Shown piece after piece: positions 28,786 to 35,238 of a stretch of DNA of 64,000 nt. Position 1 is the stretch's first letter. Each line of letters starts with the position of its first letter. The notes beneath the pieces were generated by a model. It was not told the DNA's origin and did no database searches. It was given only the letters and a program-made list of their open reading frames with translations. The position numbers were made by a program, and so were the translations under genes. The DNA is from Flavobacterium okayamense. GTDB lineage: Bacteria; Bacteroidota; Bacteroidia; Flavobacteriales; Flavobacteriaceae. Where the stretch lies: positions 1,798,001 through 1,862,000 of the forward strand of contig NZ_AP024749.1 in the NCBI RefSeq assembly GCF_019702945.1, in the 5' to 3' direction.

Positions 28786-29388
28786 TTATTTTCGCATATC
28801 GCGAATTAAATCTAAAATATTTTTTTGGGATTCAGGTTCCAAAAAATCTAATTTTTCTAATAGAAATCTTTTAAAAACTTCATTTTTTATTGACAGATGT
28901 TTTTCCTTATTTTTTGATATTTGAACTTCTATTTTCTTGAATATTTCTGGGTGATTTGCTTTTATAGATTTTTCAATTACTGAATAGAGTTCATCAAACT
29001 CTTTGATGTTAAGTTCATTTAAGTCATTCATGTAATTAATATTCAATTCTTCGCAACGTTTAGCATCATCAATAATTTTTTGTGTACTGTCTAATGTTGA
29101 TTTTGAAAGATTATGAACCTTTTTTATTTCAGACATTCTATTTTCCATATCAGTTTCAATATTTTTTAACGCAACTTCTCTATTGTTTAAAGACAGGTTT
29201 ATAGATTTTTTTTGTAATTCTACATATTTTTCTATTTCATCAATATTAAAAATTGAAAATATTTTTTCATATTTATTTAAAATTTCATTTTGTTTAGCAA
29301 ATTGAGCTTTTTGTATTATAAACACTATTGCATAAACAATAGTAGATATTATAACAACAATATTTTGAGGGTTTATAAATTCTTTCAT
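28786..29388 (-). CDS. Cassette C14: membrane-anchored coiled-coil protein
   Basis: 200 residues. One N-terminal transmembrane helix (about residues 9-27, NIVVIISTIVYAIVFII) is followed by a long charged region with heptad character (about 30-190), suggesting a coiled coil. No enzymatic motif. It may be a cytoplasmic or periplasmic tether; topology is undetermined. About 110 bp of non-coding sequence separate its stop from the attC core. Ends GTTGTGCGAG (28672) and CTCGCACAAC (to 29445) pair over 10 bp. Confidence 0.65.
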   Translation of the reverse strand: MKEFINPQNIVVIISTIVYAIVFIIQKAQFAKQNEILNKYEKIFSIFNIDEIEKYVELQKKSINLSLNNREVALKNIETDMENRMSEIKKVHNLSKSTLDSTQKIIDDAKRCEELNINYMNDLNELNIKEFDELYSVIEKSIKANHPEIFKKIEVQISKNKEKHLSIKNEVFKRFLLEKLDFLEPESQKNILDLIRDMRK

Positions 29389-29442
29389 TTTTTATTTTCG
29401 TTTACTTCATATTATTCTCCGTCTGCTACTCAACTCTCGCAC

Positions 29443-29915
29443 AACGACCTGCTAAACGCAGTTCTATGATTTTTGCGTAAATATAAGAAATTTGTTGAGC
29501 AATTATCCGATTAAAGGACTTCCGCTTACCAATCGGATAATTGATTGTCCAATAGTAAACGTAGTTTACGTTATTGGTTCAAATTTCGGTTATTGGGAGC
29601 AAAAATTATAGAGCCAAATTGCTTTTAGCTTATGTTAGTACACGTTTTCCTTCGATGGGCAGCTAAAGCTGTTTTTTACTGAAATTCCAAAGCAATTTGG
29701 TTTAGCAGGTCGTTAGAACACATTTCTTTTGGGGTGGGATTTTGCGCAGCAAAATATAGCAACAAAAGTCAGCTTTAGCTGAATGTGTTCTAACGTTTCG
29801 CAGCTATAAGAAGTTGGCGATTTCGGAAACGAAAACTGTCTGCCACCACTGAACTTGATACGAAGCACAAAGCTTCATTTAACCACTGAACCGCCAATTT
29901 CTTGTAGGTGCTGTT
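29443..29915 (-). repeat. Inter-gene block: type-A site, mini-cassette, and attC of C15
   Basis: Type-A repeat 29443-29714, the most diverged copy near its right end (TTTTTTACTGAAATTCCAAAG), mini-cassette 29712-29794, and the 124-bp C15 attC 29792-29915 with arms AGCTATAAGAAGTTGGCG and CGCCAATTTCTTGTAGGT. Confidence 0.85.
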
Positions 29916-29938
29916 AGCGGTATGTGGCTTTTTTACTG

Positions 29939-30532
29939 TCATTCAAGTGTCGGGCTTTTTATTGTAAATGTTAATTCGTCAGGCACGCCAAGTTCGTGTC
30001 GCTTGTTTATAAATTCTTTCTCATTCTCGAAGGTATAAACTTTATAGCTGTCACGATTTTTTCTTTCGTAATTTCTAATGTCAACTATATGAAAGAAAGT
30101 AATTTTTCTATATGGTTTTAAACTGTCAGGAGGATTCCAACCATTGCTGATGTGATACCATTTTCCACTGTCTTGATAAATTCTATCATCCTTGCTTAAA
30201 TATACAGTGTCAGCCAAGTTTTTTATTTCAAAGTCACCTTTTGAATTTTGGTCACGAAATAGTCGTTCGCTAACTTCTTCTTCTTTGTCGGGATGTTGCT
30301 TTGCAATTATAAAATTGTCATTATAGCCAACAGCAAAAACAGTCTGCTTAATAATTGGCGTCCCACCGTTTCCTTTATCGTCAAAACTTAAAAGTATATG
30401 TTGGTCAGTATTGTCTGCCCACCAATTAAGCCAAAAGTCTTTTGTCAACTTAGTGTATGAAGTCACTTCGTCACCCCAAAAGCAACCAGTCAGAAAAAGT
30501 GCAGAAAGTCCTATTAAAATTAATTTCTTCAT
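29939..30532 (-). CDS. Cassette C15 (first of the array): hypothetical lipoprotein
   Basis: 197 residues with a canonical lipoprotein signal (MKKLILIGLSALFLTGC). The mature domain contains FWLNWWADNTDQHILLSFD and a YISNGWNPPD-like region; no family recognised. Its start is 34 bp inside the cassette, longer than in most others. Ends GTTAGCGGTA (29913) and TACCGCTAAC (to 30566) pair over 10 bp. Being closest to the presumed integration point, it would be the most recently acquired cassette. Confidence 0.68.
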   Translation of the reverse strand: MKKLILIGLSALFLTGCFWGDEVTSYTKLTKDFWLNWWADNTDQHILLSFDDKGNGGTPIIKQTVFAVGYNDNFIIAKQHPDKEEEVSERLFRDQNSKGDFEIKNLADTVYLSKDDRIYQDSGKWYHISNGWNPPDSLKPYRKITFFHIVDIRNYERKNRDSYKVYTFENEKEFINKRHELGVPDELTFTIKSPTLE

Positions 30533-30558
30533 TGTCGTGTGTGTAGTCTTGCCATTAC

Positions 30559-30582
30559 CGCTAACTAGTTTATATCCTTACT
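30559..30582 (-). other. attI-like boundary of the cassette array
   Basis: On the minus strand the array starts at GGATATAAAC-TA-GTTAGCGG: an AAC and a GTT core face each other across 2 bp. This resembles the simple site of attI (inverted AAC and GTT cores with a short spacer) rather than a foldable attC. No integrase gene follows; a tRNA-Val gene comes next. Assignment is by position and core pattern only. Confidence 0.4.
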
Positions 30583-30696
30583 TTTATTCCGCTTAGTGAG
30601 CCTTTTTAGACGGATATGCAGAATAATTGTGTTTTCAAATCTAATAAATATTTAAAACATATTGTAATGAAAACGATAATTTAATGGAATAAAAAA

Positions 30697-30719
30697 AGGC
30701 TTCCTAAAAAGGAAGCCTT
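30697..30719 (-). terminator. Intrinsic terminator after tRNA-Val
   Basis: Perfect 9-bp stem AAGGCTTCC (30697-30705) with GGAAGCCTT (30711-30719), an A/T loop, and a T run on the minus strand just beyond. Confidence 0.9.
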
Positions 30720-30727
30720 AAATTTTG

Positions 30728-30802
30728 TGGGCAATAAGGGATTCGAACCCCTGACCCCCTCGGTGTAAACGAGGTGCTCTGAACCAACTGAGCTAATTGC
30801 CC
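30728..30802 (-). tRNA. tRNA-Val (anticodon TAC)
   Basis: A 75-nt cloverleaf: acceptor GGGCAAT/ATTGCCC, D stem GCTC/GAGC, anticodon stem CCTCG/CGAGG with loop TTTACAC (anticodon TAC), a 5-nt variable loop, and T arm AGGGG-TTCGAAT-CCCTT. The discriminator base is A and CCA is not encoded. It has its own promoter and terminator. Confidence 0.97.
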
Positions 30803-30836
30803 CAATAAAATGCAATCTTGTTCTCAATTGCGAGTG

Positions 30837-30867
30837 CAAATATACACTGATTATTTGTATTTGCAAG
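30837..30867 (-). promoter_or_regulatory. Promoter of tRNA-Val
   Basis: CTTG, 19 nt, TATATTTG on the minus strand (30864-30867 and 30837-30844): a full match to the Bacteroidota consensus, about 35 bp upstream of the mature tRNA end. Confidence 0.85.
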
Positions 30868-30884
30868 TGTTTTTTTAAATAAAA

Positions 30885-31271
30885 TTACCTTTTTTCTACT
30901 TTTTCTAAAATTACTTTATCAGTGTAGTTTATCATGGTAATTGTAATTTCTTCATTTTGAGTTGTTTTACCTTCTATAACGTAAAGTTTCCCTTTTTTAA
31001 ATATTTCATTACTCTTTGAAAAATCTACATCGCCATACTTTAAGGAAGCTTTTACATCTTCTAAATTTACCCAATCTTGGTTTAGAGTAGTTTTGGCTTC
31101 TTCAGATATTTGAAGTGGTTTTTTTCGTAAATCTTGTAAAACTCTACAATTAGGTAAATAACAAAATTCTACTCCTTTAGATTCTGCTTTTGTGCCTAAA
31201 AACCAAATCACAAAAAATAATCCTAATAATAAACCAAATAAATAATAGGCTAGACGAAACTTAAATTTCAT
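30885..31271 (-). CDS. DUF4258-like membrane-anchored protein
   Basis: About 128 residues. One N-terminal transmembrane helix (residues about 6-24, YYLFGLLLGLFFVIWFLGT) is followed by a small extracytoplasmic domain. That domain has CYLPNCRVLQDLRKKPLQ and the GDVDFSKS and KLYVIEGKT motifs of flavobacterial proteins annotated as DUF4258. Function unknown. The ATG at 31271 is used rather than an upstream start at 31289. Confidence 0.75.
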   Translation of the reverse strand: MKFKFRLAYYLFGLLLGLFFVIWFLGTKAESKGVEFCYLPNCRVLQDLRKKPLQISEEAKTTLNQDWVNLEDVKASLKYGDVDFSKSNEIFKKGKLYVIEGKTTQNEEITITMINYTDKVILEKVEKR

Positions 31272-31330
31272 TTTAAAAACTTTTTGCAAATGTAAAACTT
31301 AATTTTTGCATTAGCGGTAGTAGCGATATC

Positions 31331-31383
31331 CTTTTTATGAAATAAAAAGATAAAGTGAATGACGCGACCACATTAAATGTGGT
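31331..31383 (-). terminator. Hairpins downstream of ald
   Basis: Two inverted repeats lie just beyond the ald stop: ACCACATT/AATGTGGT (31367-31383) and CTTTTTAT/ATAAAAAG (31331-31349). Neither has a perfect U tract, but together they could end transcription of the minus-strand ald gene. Confidence 0.45.
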
Positions 31384-31389
31384 AATGCT

Positions 31390-32586
31390 CTAAAAAACAA
31401 TTAAGTTTATGTCGCGATGTTCTAAGTTAAACCAATCGGCAATGGACTTATTAGTTAGCAAGCCATGATAAAAGTATATTCCGTTTTTAAGTCCGCGATT
31501 GCATCGAATGGCACTTTCTAATCCGCCATCATCGGCAATGTGTAATAAAAATGGTGTAATGATATTACTAATCGACATAGATGCGGTTTTAGAATATCGA
31601 GAAGGAATATTAGGTACGCAATAATGAATTACATTGTTTTTAATGAATGTAGGTTTGTCGTGTGTTGTAATTTCTGAAGTTTCAAAACATCCACCAGTAT
31701 CTATACTAACATCTACAATTACAGCTCCTTTTTTCATGTGTTCTACCATGGTTTCAGTCACAACAACTGGTGTGCGATTTTTTCCACGCATAGCACCTAT
31801 TGCTACATCGCATCGCATTAGTGATTTGAGTAGCATTTTTTCTTGTATGGTAGATGTAAAAATACGTTGGTTTAATAAATTTTGAAGTCGGCGTAAACGC
31901 GTAATTGAATTATCGAACACTTTTACGCTTGCACCAAGTCCAAGTGCTGTTCGTGCTGCATATTCGGCAACGGTTCCTGCGCCAAGAATAACCACTTCTG
32001 TAGGACGAACACCTGTAATGTTTCCGAATAATAAACCTTTACCAATGTTTTGGTTAATCATCATTTCGGCAGCAATGTGAATGGCAGCTGTTCCGGCGAT
32101 TTCGGAAAGTGATTTTACAGCTGGATATGAACCGTCTTCGTCTTTTATGAATTCGAAAGCAAGTGCTGTAATTCGCTTTGTAGCTAAAGCTTGAAAATAT
32201 TCTTTGCGTTGTGTTTTTAATTGAATAGCTGAAATAACAATCGTTTGAGGATTCATCATTTCAATTTCAGGTAAAGTTGGCGGTTCAACTTTTAAGATAA
32301 TAGGACAACTAAAAACCTTTTTGGTGTCTTTTGTAATTTCGGCACCAGCATCGCTATATTCTTTATCGGAAAAACTTGCGCTTTCTCCCGCTCCAGATTC
32401 AATAAGCACGCGATGTCCATGAGAAGTTAATGAAGCAACAGCATCGGGCGTTAAACAAATACGACGTTCTTGATAAGCAGTCTCCTGTGGAACGCCAATG
32501 AATAATTCGCTTTTATGTCGAGCTACTTCTAATTTTTCTTCTTGTGGTAGCAGTTGTGCTTTTGAAAACGGACTATATATAGCCAT
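31390..32586 (-). CDS. ald: Alanine dehydrogenase
   Basis: NAD-dependent interconversion of L-alanine with pyruvate and ammonia. The 398-residue AlaDH/PNT-family protein shows IGVPQETAYQERRICLTPDAV at residues about 30-50, GEGAGESASF-type substrate region, the Rossmann motif VVILGAGTVAEYAA, and the C-terminal VPNIPSRYSKTAS. It is longer at the N-terminus than the Bacillus enzyme (about 370), as is usual in Flavobacteriia. Confidence 0.88.
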   Translation of the reverse strand: MAIYSPFSKAQLLPQEEKLEVARHKSELFIGVPQETAYQERRICLTPDAVASLTSHGHRVLIESGAGESASFSDKEYSDAGAEITKDTKKVFSCPIILKVEPPTLPEIEMMNPQTIVISAIQLKTQRKEYFQALATKRITALAFEFIKDEDGSYPAVKSLSEIAGTAAIHIAAEMMINQNIGKGLLFGNITGVRPTEVVILGAGTVAEYAARTALGLGASVKVFDNSITRLRRLQNLLNQRIFTSTIQEKMLLKSLMRCDVAIGAMRGKNRTPVVVTETMVEHMKKGAVIVDVSIDTGGCFETSEITTHDKPTFIKNNVIHYCVPNIPSRYSKTASMSISNIITPFLLHIADDGGLESAIRCNRGLKNGIYFYHGLLTNKSIADWFNLEHRDINLIVF

Positions 32587-32673
32587 AGGTTTTAGTTAAG
32601 TTGTGCCAATTTAGTCAAAATTTTTAATAGAAAAAAGAAAAAAGAGAAAAGAGAAAAGAATGTTTTAAATAAT

Positions 32674-33084
32674 TTATTTTGAATCATTTAAAACATGTGT
32701 TTTAGCAACTTTATCTCCAAATCTTTGATTATTAGACTTATTTGATAGAATAATTAAAGAAATAATTCCTAAAACAAATATATCTATGACATCAAAAGCT
32801 CTTCTAATTAAAGATTGACTGAAACTGATCTTAGATTTGTCTTCTGAAATTACTTTTAGACCTATTATTTTTTTACCAATGGTTTTGCCAAATTTATATT
32901 CAGGAAAAACAAGTAAAAAAAACCAAAGAACAAGTAATAGAATAATTTCAATATTCTTAATTTGAAATTTAAAAACTCCAGAAAATAACAAATAGATAAA
33001 TGACAAAATGAAAAAAGCAATAAAAAGTATAAAGTAGTCAACAATACAAGCTCCAATTCTTTTTCCTAAAATATTTTCATTCAT
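32674..33084 (-). CDS. RDD family membrane protein
   Basis: 136 residues with the RDD signature: the N-terminal LGKRIGACIVDYFI (Arg-Asp pattern), two hydrophobic segments (about 16-34 and 45-63), GKTIGKKIIGLKVI, and RRAFDVIDIFVLG with a third hydrophobic segment. RDD proteins are small inner-membrane proteins, some linked to ion exchange; the role here is unknown. It ends 6 bp before tsaE. Confidence 0.85.
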   Translation of the reverse strand: MNENILGKRIGACIVDYFILFIAFFILSFIYLLFSGVFKFQIKNIEIILLLVLWFFLLVFPEYKFGKTIGKKIIGLKVISEDKSKISFSQSLIRRAFDVIDIFVLGIISLIILSNKSNNQRFGDKVAKTHVLNDSK

Positions 33085-33090
33085 AAATTA

Positions 33091-33504
33091 TCAATTATTA
33101 ATTGTTAATTCTCTTTTTCCGTCTTCTAAAACCTTAATTGAAATATTGGCATGGTCGATAGGAATTAGATTTGGCGTTTTTTCGGGCCATTCAATAAAAC
33201 ACCAATTACCAGAATAGAAATATTCGTCTACTCCCATATCGTAAGCTTCTTCCTCAGAATTTAATCGGTACAAATCGAAATGATAAAGGGTTTCACCTTT
33301 ATCAGTTTGGTATTCGTTTACCAATGAAAATGTAGGACTACTCGAATTGTCAACAACACCTAATTCGTTTACTAATGCTTTAATGAGTGTGGTTTTTCCA
33401 GCACCCATTTCGGCATTAAATGTGATTACTTTTTTAAGTGAAGGTATATTTAAAATTTCTTTAGCAACTGAATCTATTTCGATTAAACTATAAATAAAAG
33501 TCAT
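33091..33504 (-). CDS. tsaE: tRNA threonylcarbamoyladenosine biosynthesis ATPase TsaE
   Basis: Small P-loop ATPase needed, with TsaB and TsaD, for t6A37 modification of ANN-decoding tRNAs. About 137 residues with Walker A GAGKTTLIKAL, SSPTFSLVNEY and HFDLYRL, all diagnostic for the family. The ATG at 33504 is preferred to a TTG at 33510. It lies 37 bp downstream of porX on the same strand. Confidence 0.95.
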   Translation of the reverse strand: MTFIYSLIEIDSVAKEILNIPSLKKVITFNAEMGAGKTTLIKALVNELGVVDNSSSPTFSLVNEYQTDKGETLYHFDLYRLNSEEEAYDMGVDEYFYSGNWCFIEWPEKTPNLIPIDHANISIKVLEDGKRELTINN

Positions 33505-33541
33505 ATACAACTGTTAACTGTTACTGTAAACTGAATACTAT

Positions 33542-35095
33542 TTACTTTGGTTCTAATACTAAAAACGGAATAATCATTTCTTCAAGTGAAATTCCACCAT
33601 GTTGGTACGTATTTCTATAATAACTTACATAGTGGTTGTAATTATTCACGTAGGCTAAAAATAAATCATTTTTAGCAAAAATAAACGAACTACTCATATT
33701 TATTGCAGGTAAACCTATTTTCTTAGGATCTTTTACAGCATAAACGTCTTTGTCTTCATACGTTAAACTCCTTCCAGTTTTATAACGAAGGTTTAACGAT
33801 GTATTTCTATCTCCAATTACTTTCGAAGGATTTTTACAATTAATGGTTCCGTGGTCGGTTGTAATGATTAATCGAAATCCGTTTTGTTGCGCTTGTTGAA
33901 TTAAATCTAATAACGGCGAATTTTTAAACCAACTTTGTGTTAACGAACGATATGCTTTATCATTGGATGCCAATTCTTTAACTACATCCATTTCGGTTTT
34001 AGCATGCGAAAGCATATCTACGAAATTGTAAACAACGGTTGTTAAGTCGTTATTTTTTAATGCTTTAAAGTTTTCAGCTAATTTTTTTCCGTCTTTAAAG
34101 TTGGTAATCTTATAATATTCTTGCTTAATGTTTAAACCTAAGCGTTTTAATTGTTCGGTTAAGAATTCGCCTTCATGCATATTTTTTCCGCCTTCATCAA
34201 TATCATTTTTCCAATATTGCGGATATTTTTTTTCCATGTCAATTGGTAAAAGTCCAGAGAAAATGGCATTTCTAGCGTATTGTGTAGCCGTAGGAAGAAT
34301 AGAGAAGAAGCTCACTTCTTTTTCTAATTTGTAATGATTGTTTACAATTCCTTCAAAAGCTTTCCATTGATCGTAACGTAAATTATCGATTACTACAAAT
34401 AGAATAGGCTTGTCTTTTTTGCGAATTTCGGGTGCTACTAATTTTCCAAAAAGATTGTGCGATAGGATAGGAGCGTCGTCTTCATCTTGAATCCAATCTT
34501 CATAGTTTTTCTCAATAAACTTTCCAAACTGAACATTGGCTTCTGTTTTCTGGCTTTCTAATATTTCAATCATGCCTTGATCTTCAATATTTTCCAATTC
34601 CATTTCCCAATACACTAGTTTTTTATATAGCTCAACCCAATCTTCATAGGTATTAACCATAGCTAAATCCATGGCAATTTTTCGGAATTCTTTTTGGTAA
34701 TCTAGGGTTGTTTTTTCGGAAACCAATCGTGAATGATCTAAGTTTTTCTTTAAGCTTAATAGAATTTGGTTTGGATTTACAGGTTTAATTAGGTAATCGG
34801 CTATTTTTGAACCAATAGCTTCTTCCATAATATATTCTTCTTCACTTTTTGTAATCATAATTACAGGAACTGAAGATTTCTTTTCTTTAATTTCTTGTAA
34901 TGTTTCTAAACCACTTAAACCAGGCATATTTTCGTCTAAAAAGACAACATCATAATTGTTTTCTTCGAAAAGCTCAATAGCGTCTTGCCCGTTATTACAA
35001 GTGGTAACATCGTAGTTTTTCTTTTCTAAAAATAAAATGTGTGGTTTTAATAAATCAATTTCATCATCAACCCAAAGTATTTTTATGTTGCTCAT
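33542..35095 (-). CDS. porX: PorX: response regulator with PglZ-type phosphatase domain
   Basis: 517 residues. The N-terminal receiver domain (1-120) has the acidic pair D10/D11, phosphoacceptor D54 in VVFLDENMPG and the conserved Lys in ITKSEEEY. A helical linker is followed by a PglZ/alkaline-phosphatase-superfamily domain from about residue 210, with FVVIDNLRYDQWKAFEG and IITTDHGTI metal-site motifs. PorX works with PorY and sigma factor SigP in control of the type IX secretion system and has been shown to act on oligonucleotides. No porY is in the window. Confidence 0.93.
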   Translation of the reverse strand: MSNIKILWVDDEIDLLKPHILFLEKKNYDVTTCNNGQDAIELFEENNYDVVFLDENMPGLSGLETLQEIKEKKSSVPVIMITKSEEEYIMEEAIGSKIADYLIKPVNPNQILLSLKKNLDHSRLVSEKTTLDYQKEFRKIAMDLAMVNTYEDWVELYKKLVYWEMELENIEDQGMIEILESQKTEANVQFGKFIEKNYEDWIQDEDDAPILSHNLFGKLVAPEIRKKDKPILFVVIDNLRYDQWKAFEGIVNNHYKLEKEVSFFSILPTATQYARNAIFSGLLPIDMEKKYPQYWKNDIDEGGKNMHEGEFLTEQLKRLGLNIKQEYYKITNFKDGKKLAENFKALKNNDLTTVVYNFVDMLSHAKTEMDVVKELASNDKAYRSLTQSWFKNSPLLDLIQQAQQNGFRLIITTDHGTINCKNPSKVIGDRNTSLNLRYKTGRSLTYEDKDVYAVKDPKKIGLPAINMSSSFIFAKNDLFLAYVNNYNHYVSYYRNTYQHGGISLEEMIIPFLVLEPK

Positions 35096-35238
35096 ATCTA
35101 TGTAAAAGTATTTTATTCTTTAATTTTCGTAGGCTAAGTTAGTATTATTACAACGAGGAATGTATTAAAATTAGTATAAAATTTTACAGAATTATAATAT
35201 TTTGAAATTGTGTAACTTTGTTGTTTAAAATTTCACTT

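Larger units (their letters stand above)
15031..30566 (-). mobile_element. Integron-type gene-cassette array without integrase (CALIN)
   Basis: Read on the minus strand, this 15.5-kb block is a head-to-tail series of cassettes, each starting G|TTRnnn and ending with the complementary ...nnnYAAC, followed by an imperfectly palindromic attC-like site ending in the next GTT. There are fifteen gene cassettes (sixteen genes, all minus strand) and eight gene-less 83-bp mini-cassettes. The start/end complementarity is specific to each cassette, for example GTTGGCAATA with TATTGCCAAC (C4), GTTGCCCACA with TGTGGGCAAC (C6) and GTTAGCGGTA with TACCGCTAAC (C15). This is expected when free circular cassettes carry a complete attC. 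No intI-like tyrosine recombinase, transposase or phage gene is in the window. Cassettes are numbered C1 (left) to C15 (right); C15 is nearest the presumed integration end. Confidence 0.85.

Noticed and set aside
15031..30566. CRISPR array
   Set aside because: Repeats are hundreds of bases apart, the spacers are whole genes, and no cas gene is present.
15031..30566. Array of immunity genes for a polymorphic toxin
   Set aside because: Small diverse genes in series suggested this, but no toxin or Rhs gene is present, most products are exported lipoproteins, and cassette boundaries explain the layout better.
15031..30566. Insertion sequences or a prophage behind the repeats
   Set aside because: No transposase, phage gene, or target-site duplication pattern was found; ends are cassette-specific instead of shared.
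31634..31885. ORFs antisense to ald, the his genes and the efflux pump
   Set aside because: All lie opposite strongly conserved enzymes and have no recognisable protein features; they are reading-frame shadows.
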